Origin: Bog-473 sp963745665
Lineage (GTDB): Bacteria; Actinomycetota; Acidimicrobiia; Acidimicrobiales; RAAP-2
DNA length: 64,000 nucleotides
Direction: 5' to 3'
NCBI GenBank assembly: GCA_963745665.1
Contig: CAVUYE010000002.1
Span: 124,001-188,000, forward strand
Shown: positions 58,997-64,000 of the stretch, piece after piece
How the letters are laid out: each line of letters begins with the position of its first letter
Position numbering within the stretch: the stretch's first letter is position 1
Translations under genes and position numbers: made by a program
Notes under the pieces: model-generated
Database searches by the model: none
What the model was told of the DNA's origin: nothing
Seen by the model: only the letters and a program-made list of their open reading frames with translations

Positions 58997-61153
58997 CTAG
59001 TCGATCAGCGGGTCCCGCGGCAGGCCGAGGATGCGCTCCCCGATCTGGTTGCGCTTGATCTCCGACGTGCCACCGGCGATCGACATGCCGCGGTGCATGA
59101 GCACCATGTTCGTCACAAGAGCGCCCACGCCGTCGCTGTACAACGCCTCGGGACCGCTGACCGCGGCGGTGATGGCCGCCGCCTCGTGGCCGATCTCCGA
59201 CAGGACGAGTTTGGTGACGTTGCCCTCCGGGCCCGGCCCGCCGCCGACGACGGCCCGGTGGGCGGTGCGCATGTTGAGCAGCGCCACGGCCTCGGTCTGC
59301 GCGAGATGCCTGCCGATCCGCCCGGCGCCGCCGGCCAACCGTTCCGGGTGGGCGTCGAACGGCGCGATCACCATGCTCGCCGGCATGGTCCGGGCGCCCT
59401 GCCCGCCTCCGATGGAGACGCTCTCGTTGCCCAACGTGGCGCGGGCCACTTTCCAGCCGCCGTTCACCGGCCCGATCACATCGTCGTCGGGCACGAAGAC
59501 GTCGTTGAAGAAGACCTCGTTGAACTCCGAGCGACCCGTGACCATGCGGAGCGGGCGCACCTCCACGCCATTGGCGTGCATGTCGATCACCATGGTCGTG
59601 ATGCCCTGGTGCTTCGGAGCCTCGGGATCGGTACGGATGGTGGCGAGCCCGAAGCTGGCGTAGTGCGCGCCGCTCGTCCAGACCTTCTGCCCGTTCACCA
59701 GCCACCCGCCGTCCACCCGGGTGCCTCGCGTCTTCACGCCGGCGGCATCGCTCCCGGCGTCGGGCTCGCTGAAGAGCTGGCACCAGATGACGTCCTGGCG
59801 CAGCGCGGGCAGGACCCAGCGCGCCACCTGGTCCTCGGTGGCGTGCTGGATCAGCGTCAGGATCACCCAGCCCGTGATGGCGTACTGCGGCCGCTTCACG
59901 CCGGCCGCCGCGAACTCCTGCTCAATGACGAGCTGCTCGACCGCACCGGCGTCGCGGCCCCAGGGCAGAGGCCAGTGCGGCATGACGTAGCCCGTCTCGA
60001 TCAGCGCATCGCACTGGGCCGCGTCGCCGAGCACCTTCATGCTCTCGGCGAAGGTGCGCACCTCGTCGCGCATCGGCTCGGCCTCGGGTGGCAGGTCGAC
60101 GGTGCGCGTCCGCGTCGCCCCGGCTCGCACCAGATCGGTGATCTCGCGAGCGGCCGCTTCGGCATCGACGAGCGCCTCGAGTGCAGTGGCCCTGCGGAGA
60201 TACAGGTGGGCGTCGTGCTCCCAGGTGATCCCGATGCCGCCATGCACCTGCGTGTTGAGCTGCGCGCACTCGTCGCCTGCCGCGAGCGCCAGTGCGGCAG
60301 CGATTGCGGCCGCGTAGGACAGCTGGTCGCCGCCCTCGTCCGCCGCCCGGGCCGCGTCCCAGACGGCACCGGTGGCCAGCTCGGAGGACACGAGCATGTT
60401 GGCGCAGTGGTGCTTGACGGCCTGGAACGTTGCGATGGGCCGGCCGAACTGCACGCGCACCTTGGCGTAGGCGGCGGCCTGCCCGGTGCACTCGGTGGCG
60501 ATGCCGGTCGCCTCCGCGGCCACGATGAGACGGGCCAGGTCGATCAGCGCACGCCGCCCGCCGGAGATCACATCGGCCGGCGCGTCGTCGAGCGTGACCC
60601 GGGCCGTGCGCCGCGTCGGGTCGAGGTTGTGCGGCACCTCCACCTGCACGCCCCCGGCGGACACGTCGACGACGATGGCGTCGTCCCCGGATGGCAGCAA
60701 GAGGATGTGGGCGAGGCCGCCGCCCAGGACCGCCGGCGCCGTACCGGCGGCCCGACCGTCGCGCACCGTGATGTCGGACTCGAGCGCCACGCCACCGAAG
60801 CGGGACCCGCCGGCCAGGCCGGGCAGCAGCCGCGCCGCCAGCTCGTCGGATCCGGCCGCATCGATGACGGCGCTGGCGATCACCGTCGGGACGAAGGGCC
60901 CGGGGGTGAGGGCCCGGCCCATCTCCTCGACGACCACGACCAGTTCGGGCAGGCCGAAGCCCGAGCCGCCGTACTGCTCGGGCAGGTGCAGGCCGAGCCA
61001 GCCCAGGTCGACGATGTCGCCCCAGAAGGGAGGCAGGATCTCGCTGTCTGTTTCGAGCAGAGCCCGGGCGGCCCCTCGGGAATCGTGCTTGGCCAGGAAG
61101 TCCGAGGCCGTCTGGCCCAGGGCGCGGTGGTCTTCGGTGATGGCGATCGGCAT
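58997..61153 (-). CDS. Two-domain acyl-CoA dehydrogenase fusion
   Basis: A 718-residue protein made of two acyl-CoA dehydrogenases in tandem. Unit 1 (~1-350) has LGLHLPEQYGGSGFGLPELV, QFGRPIATFQAVKHHCAN and HGGIGITWEHDAHLYLRRA. Unit 2 (~365-718) has WCQLFSEPDAGSDAAGVKTR, WLVNGQKVWTSGAHYASFG, FNEVFFNDVFVPDDDVIGPV (shortened) and GGTSEIKRNQIGERILGLPR. Both have FAD elements, but unit 1 lacks the typical SEPDAGSD loop, as in FadE heteromers where only one chain binds FAD. The fusion may mimic an alpha-beta FadE heterodimer in one chain. Start ATG 61153 has TACTCT 7 bases upstream. Confidence 0.92.
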   Translation of the reverse strand: MPIAITEDHRALGQTASDFLAKHDSRGAARALLETDSEILPPFWGDIVDLGWLGLHLPEQYGGSGFGLPELVVVVEEMGRALTPGPFVPTVIASAVIDAAGSDELAARLLPGLAGGSRFGGVALESDITVRDGRAAGTAPAVLGGGLAHILLLPSGDDAIVVDVSAGGVQVEVPHNLDPTRRTARVTLDDAPADVISGGRRALIDLARLIVAAEATGIATECTGQAAAYAKVRVQFGRPIATFQAVKHHCANMLVSSELATGAVWDAARAADEGGDQLSYAAAIAAALALAAGDECAQLNTQVHGGIGITWEHDAHLYLRRATALEALVDAEAAAREITDLVRAGATRTRTVDLPPEAEPMRDEVRTFAESMKVLGDAAQCDALIETGYVMPHWPLPWGRDAGAVEQLVIEQEFAAAGVKRPQYAITGWVILTLIQHATEDQVARWVLPALRQDVIWCQLFSEPDAGSDAAGVKTRGTRVDGGWLVNGQKVWTSGAHYASFGLATIRTDPEAPKHQGITTMVIDMHANGVEVRPLRMVTGRSEFNEVFFNDVFVPDDDVIGPVNGGWKVARATLGNESVSIGGGQGARTMPASMVIAPFDAHPERLAGGAGRIGRHLAQTEAVALLNMRTAHRAVVGGGPGPEGNVTKLVLSEIGHEAAAITAAVSGPEALYSDGVGALVTNMVLMHRGMSIAGGTSEIKRNQIGERILGLPRDPLID

Positions 61154-61160
61154 GGTTTAA

Positions 61161-61170
61161 AGAGTATCCT
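61161..61170 (-). promoter_or_regulatory. Leaderless promoter of the fused dehydrogenase gene
   Basis: On the minus strand GAGGATACTCTTTAAACC precedes ATG 61153; TACTCT (61161-61166) is 7 bases from the start, the same arrangement as for the ligase at 44305. GAGGATACT also recurs before the MaoC-like gene. Confidence 0.5.
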
Positions 61171-61233
61171 CAATTATCGTTCGTGGACCAGGCCACCCTG
61201 CCACCGCGCGGCCACGCCACGCCAAAGACTGCG

Positions 61234-62124
61234 TCAGTCCCTGGCGGGATGCTGCACCCGCGACGCCGCTGCTCCCTCGGGGTCCCGCTCTTCTGTCGGC
61301 TGGTCCTCGTCCGACGGGAAGGCGGCGGTCAACATGTCGGCCGCCGAGCCCGGCAGCAGCAGCTGCTCCTGATAGATGGTCGCACCGAGAGCGCCACTGC
61401 GGTCGCGCAGCGAGCCGTGGTAGGCGCCGCGGAAGCTACGCGCCTTGACGGGCCGCAGGTCGACCAGCACCCACTCGTCGGCCCGGATGTCCTCCTGGAA
61501 CCACGCGGAGTGGTCGATGGACGGGCCGCCCCGGCCGATGAGGGCCCGGTCCTGCTGGCCGAATCCGGTGCCGAGATCGGACAGGTAGGTCAGCCCCGCC
61601 CGGTGCAGCAGCGGGTCGTCGCCGAGCGAGACGGCGGACTTCACCCACAGGCAGTCGGTGAACACGCCCTTCAAGAAGTCCGTCGGCGTCACGGGGCGCA
61701 CGTCGAGCAACGGGTTCCAGCCACCGAGCGTCGTGTCCTCCGGTGCAGGGACCGCCCGGCGGGGCGCGTCGTCGAAGCGCCGACCCTCGTTCTCGGCATG
61801 GAACGACGTGACCATGGAGAAGATGACATCGCCGTCCTGCACCGCCACCACGCGGCGGGCGGAAAATGATCGCCCGTCCCGGTCCCGGTCGACCTCAAGG
61901 ATGACGGGGATGTCGCTGCGGCCCGTCCGCAGGAAGTACCCGTGGAAGGAGTGGGGCAGACGGCCCGGCTCGACGGTGGCCGCGGCGGCGAGCAGGCACT
62001 GGGCGGCCACCTGCCCACCGAAGAGGGTGCGGCGGGGGCCGTAGTTGGCGTTACGGCCGCGGAAGAGGTCCTTGTCGACCCGTTCCAGGGTGAGCAGCGA
62101 ACGCAGATCGTCGGCGAGATCCAT
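61234..62124 (-). CDS. tesB: Acyl-CoA thioesterase II (TesB-like)
   Basis: A 296-residue double-hotdog thioesterase that cleaves acyl-CoA to free acid and CoA. It begins LADDLRSLLTLERVDKDLFRG and includes RTLFGGQVAAQCLLAAA (the first active-site helix), YFLRTGRSDIPVILEVDRDRDG and FSARRVVAVQ. In the second domain, GPSIDHSAWFQEDIRADEWVLV has the conserved Asp/His region. Start ATG 62124 gives the canonical N-terminus; the frame is open to 62178. It is divergent from another hotdog gene. In this context it may relieve acyl-CoA pools during lipid or steroid breakdown. Confidence 0.9.
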   Translation of the reverse strand: MDLADDLRSLLTLERVDKDLFRGRNANYGPRRTLFGGQVAAQCLLAAAATVEPGRLPHSFHGYFLRTGRSDIPVILEVDRDRDGRSFSARRVVAVQDGDVIFSMVTSFHAENEGRRFDDAPRRAVPAPEDTTLGGWNPLLDVRPVTPTDFLKGVFTDCLWVKSAVSLGDDPLLHRAGLTYLSDLGTGFGQQDRALIGRGGPSIDHSAWFQEDIRADEWVLVDLRPVKARSFRGAYHGSLRDRSGALGATIYQEQLLLPGSAADMLTAAFPSDEDQPTEERDPEGAAASRVQHPARD

Positions 62125-62199
62125 GCTCAAGAGTGTGCTGCGTGGCGCCCCCGGGGCAAGTGGGCGTGTCCGCGGCACCGTGGGCTAAACAGACGACCG

Positions 62200-63048
62200 A
62201 TGCCGAGAGACATCAGGGAACTCCACGACGACACGGACGCCTACGCCGCCGAGCTGCGCCGACGGTGGGGCGGTCTGCTGAGCTACCGGTACATCGGCCG
62301 GAGCTGGTCGTCGATGGACCTGGGCCCGACCGACAACACGGTCACGCTCCGCAGCGATATGCGGAGCCCGAATGGCGCCATCCTCTTGGCCGTGCTCGGG
62401 ATCGCGGCACCGGAGGGTGGTGGCAGGAGCGACCTGGAGGCCGTGCCGAACCCGGTGATCCACTCCTGTCAGGTCCTCGATCCGGGGCGAGACGTGCAAC
62501 GCATCGAGGTCGTCTCCGAGGTCCTCAAGGTAGGGCGGCAGATGGGATTCAGCCGCTAGCGCATCGTGGACGCCGATCAGCCGGACCGAGTGCTCGCGCT
62601 GACCCAGGGACAGGGGATCAGCCTCGGCACGCCGCCGGAGGGGCTCGAGAGGATGCCGGTGGAGCCGATCGTGGTGGTGGACAGCCCGGACCTGCCGCCG
62701 CTGTGGCGGGTCTTCGGGGCCGCACGTCGCGCCGACGGTCACTGGGCGCTGCCGGTGTTGTCGGCGGAGGTCGCCTCGCCCGACGCTGCGTTGCATCTCG
62801 GACCCCAACTCGTCGTCCTCGAGACAGCGGCCTTCGACCTGGCGGCGACGTCCGCGGGCACTGACCGCCTGCAGGCCGTCTCCTCCCACGTGATGTTCCT
62901 GGCTCGAGGCAAGGTGGGCCCGTTCCGGGCCGACGCCGAGGCGGATACGGGTCCCGACGGTGTGGCGGTACGGATCATCCTTCACGACGAAGGCGCCGGC
63001 GACCGTGCGGTGACTGCCGCCTCATACCAGTTCCGGGCCGGCAGTTAG
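62200..63048 (+). pseudogene. PaaI-like hotdog thioesterase interrupted by an in-frame TAG
   Basis: Two pieces read in one frame, 62200-62559 and 62566-63048, separated only by TAG 62557-62559. The first ends EVLKVGRQMGFSR and the second continues RIVDADQPDRVLALTQGQGI, exactly as an uninterrupted hotdog domain would read; the whole would be ~282 residues with two hotdog halves. The stop replaces what is probably Ser or another residue in the first half. Explanations are a point mutation, a sequencing error or (unlikely here) stop readthrough. GTG 62566 could start a second, shorter protein. Next to TesB, a thioesterase or binding role for acyl-CoA is likely. Confidence 0.7.
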
Positions 63049-64000
63049 CGCTGCCCTCCGCGCACTGCACCGCCGGCGGAGCCTGCGTCCCACACCGCCC
63101 GCACCCACTCGGCCCACGTCTCGATGCGGCGCCAGAACAGTTCCCGCGTCCCGGCGAAATTGTGCATGTGCGCCATGCGCGGGCAGACGAAGAGGTCCAC
63201 GCTGCGCGCTGACTCGTAGGCGCGCGGCTCGCCCCGCGGGTCGACGAGGACGTCGCGCTCGCCCAATGCGACGAGGACGGGACAGCGGATGGCGGCCGCC
63301 TCGGCCAGAGTGGAGCCCGGCGCCAGGCACCACAACACCGCGGTGGCGGGAATGGTGGCCGATCCCCAGGGCGGGACATCGCCGTGCCGCGCCGGGTAGT
63401 CGTCGAGATCCCGCCGCACTACCGCGGGGTCGACGTCGTCGTAGTGGAAGCCCCACGCCATCGGTGGCACATCGGCCTCGGGCACCACGGGCGTCGCACC
63501 CTCGGCCAGTGTCGGCGCGTTGGTGATGACCGCGTCTGACAGCTGGGTGTCCCGCGGCACCCAGGGGAGGGGAAGCGGGGGTTGGCCCGGTGCCGTCGGC
63601 GGCTGCGTCCGCAGCGGGCTGTAACCCAGAACAGCGACGCCGTCATAGCCGTGGTGCCGGCCTTGTTGCACGATGGTGAATGCGCCGCCCATTGACTGGC
63701 CGATACCGATCGTGAGGAAATCGGGGACGGGCTCGAGTCCGTCGATCAGGGTGCCGGCCGCCAGTTTCTGCCGGACCTCGGTCTCGGCGGCCTCACTGGC
63801 CGCGATCACCGGCGCGAACGTGAGCCGTTCCGGATCGTGCAGCGAGCTGGCGCCCACGCCCAGGTGGTCGACGGAGACGAAGACCCAGCCGCGCGCTGCA
63901 TGCCAGGAGGCCTGCGCGCCGCGGCCCGGCCCAGGGAGGTCCTCGGTGTAGTACCCGCGCCCGTACCCCGCACCCGGTTTGGCGAAGCAGACGACGGGAT
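63045..64000 (-). CDS. Alpha/beta hydrolase, 5' end beyond the window
   Basis: At least 317 residues of an alpha/beta hydrolase; the coding frame stays open to the right edge, with PVVCFAKPGAGYGRGYYTED and WVFVSVDHLGVG before the part shown. The nucleophile elbow is GIGQSMGG (Ser in GxSxGG), the acid is in VALGERDVLVDP and the His in PRMAHMHNF. The cap region is Pro-rich. Substrates of this family include esters, lactones and epoxides. A full N-terminus with the oxyanion-hole motif is missing from the window. Convergent, with an overlap of a few bases, to the broken hotdog gene. Confidence 0.82.
   Translation of the reverse strand, partial: PVVCFAKPGAGYGRGYYTEDLPGPGRGAQASWHAARGWVFVSVDHLGVGASSLHDPERLTFAPVIAASEAAETEVRQKLAAGTLIDGLEPVPDFLTIGIGQSMGGAFTIVQQGRHHGYDGVAVLGYSPLRTQPPTAPGQPPLPLPWVPRDTQLSDAVITNAPTLAEGATPVVPEADVPPMAWGFHYDDVDPAVVRRDLDDYPARHGDVPPWGSATIPATAVLWCLAPGSTLAEAAAIRCPVLVALGERDVLVDPRGEPRAYESARSVDLFVCPRMAHMHNFAGTRELFWRRIETWAEWVRAVWDAGSAGGAVRGGQR

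Noticed and set aside
59093..61372. A 759-codon open frame opposite the fused dehydrogenase
   Set aside because: It mirrors the real gene, has no recognisable motif and is dominated by Gly, Ala and His. The minus-strand gene has clear ACAD motifs and a promoter.

Overview
The window is one contiguous piece of a high-GC actinobacterial chromosome, most likely from the class Acidimicrobiia or a close relative. The evidence is indirect. Codon use is strongly GC-rich, and GTG and TTG starts are common. Several genes have a TANNNT box 6-8 bases before the start codon, the leaderless arrangement typical of actinobacteria. Gene families also point this way: a mycothiol-dependent isomerase-like protein, a DUF222/HNH endonuclease, a SenX3/RegX3-like two-component pair, secreted proteins with Thr-rich linkers, YWxVxxDGGxFxxGDA repeats, and many CoA-transferase, acyl-CoA dehydrogenase and P450 genes. 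No rRNA gene is present; the only tRNA found is tRNA-Glu(UUC). Taxonomy is inference.

Region 1 (1-10210) is mixed. It holds a frameshifted DHA2 drug-efflux transporter with a downstream MerR regulator, a FUSC-type exporter, a secreted GH5 endoglycoceramidase-like hydrolase and a tandem pair of VOC proteins. These are followed by a PilZ (c-di-GMP receptor) gene behind a hairpin-rich leader, a small HTH protein, and an IS5-family insertion sequence that ends a few bases from tRNA-Glu. Region 2 (10245-22000) is housekeeping: divergent ctaA and ctaB (heme A synthesis) with a thioredoxin-like gene, an ABC-2 exporter whose ATPase is frameshifted, serS, a mycothiol-type isomerase/MBL pair, a secreted CAP-domain repeat protein (frameshifted), and a two-component system whose kinase carries an unusual insert inside its ATP-binding domain.

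Region 3 (22249-31021) encodes the inner-membrane and motor core of a type IV secretion-like machine: a small pilin-like protein, a VirB6/TrbL-like protein, an SCO6880-like protein, a VirB4-type ATPase and a VirD4/TraG-type coupling ATPase. The SCO6880-like and ATPase genes, which I read as the two halves of a VirB4 motor, are separated by a GH26-like lipoprotein gene (several frameshifts) and a DUF1275 membrane protein gene. I see no relaxase or integrase here.

Region 4 (31099-64000) is a dense catabolic block for CoA-activated compounds: three aldehyde dehydrogenases, one P450, two clear family III CoA-transferases plus a related protein, an acyl-CoA ligase, three acyl-CoA dehydrogenase genes (one a two-domain fusion), three enoyl-CoA hydratase/isomerase genes, a MaoC-like dehydratase, two thioesterases (one with an in-frame stop), regulators of the TetR and double GntR-FCD types, an APC transporter, and an alpha/beta hydrolase running off the right edge. 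Together they suggest oxidation of an alcohol or alkyl chain to an acid, CoA activation, and beta-oxidation of lipid-, terpenoid- or steroid-like substrates; the substrate cannot be read from sequence. Several genes carry single-base frameshifts in G/C-rich runs, so uncorrected sequencing or assembly errors are a real possibility.
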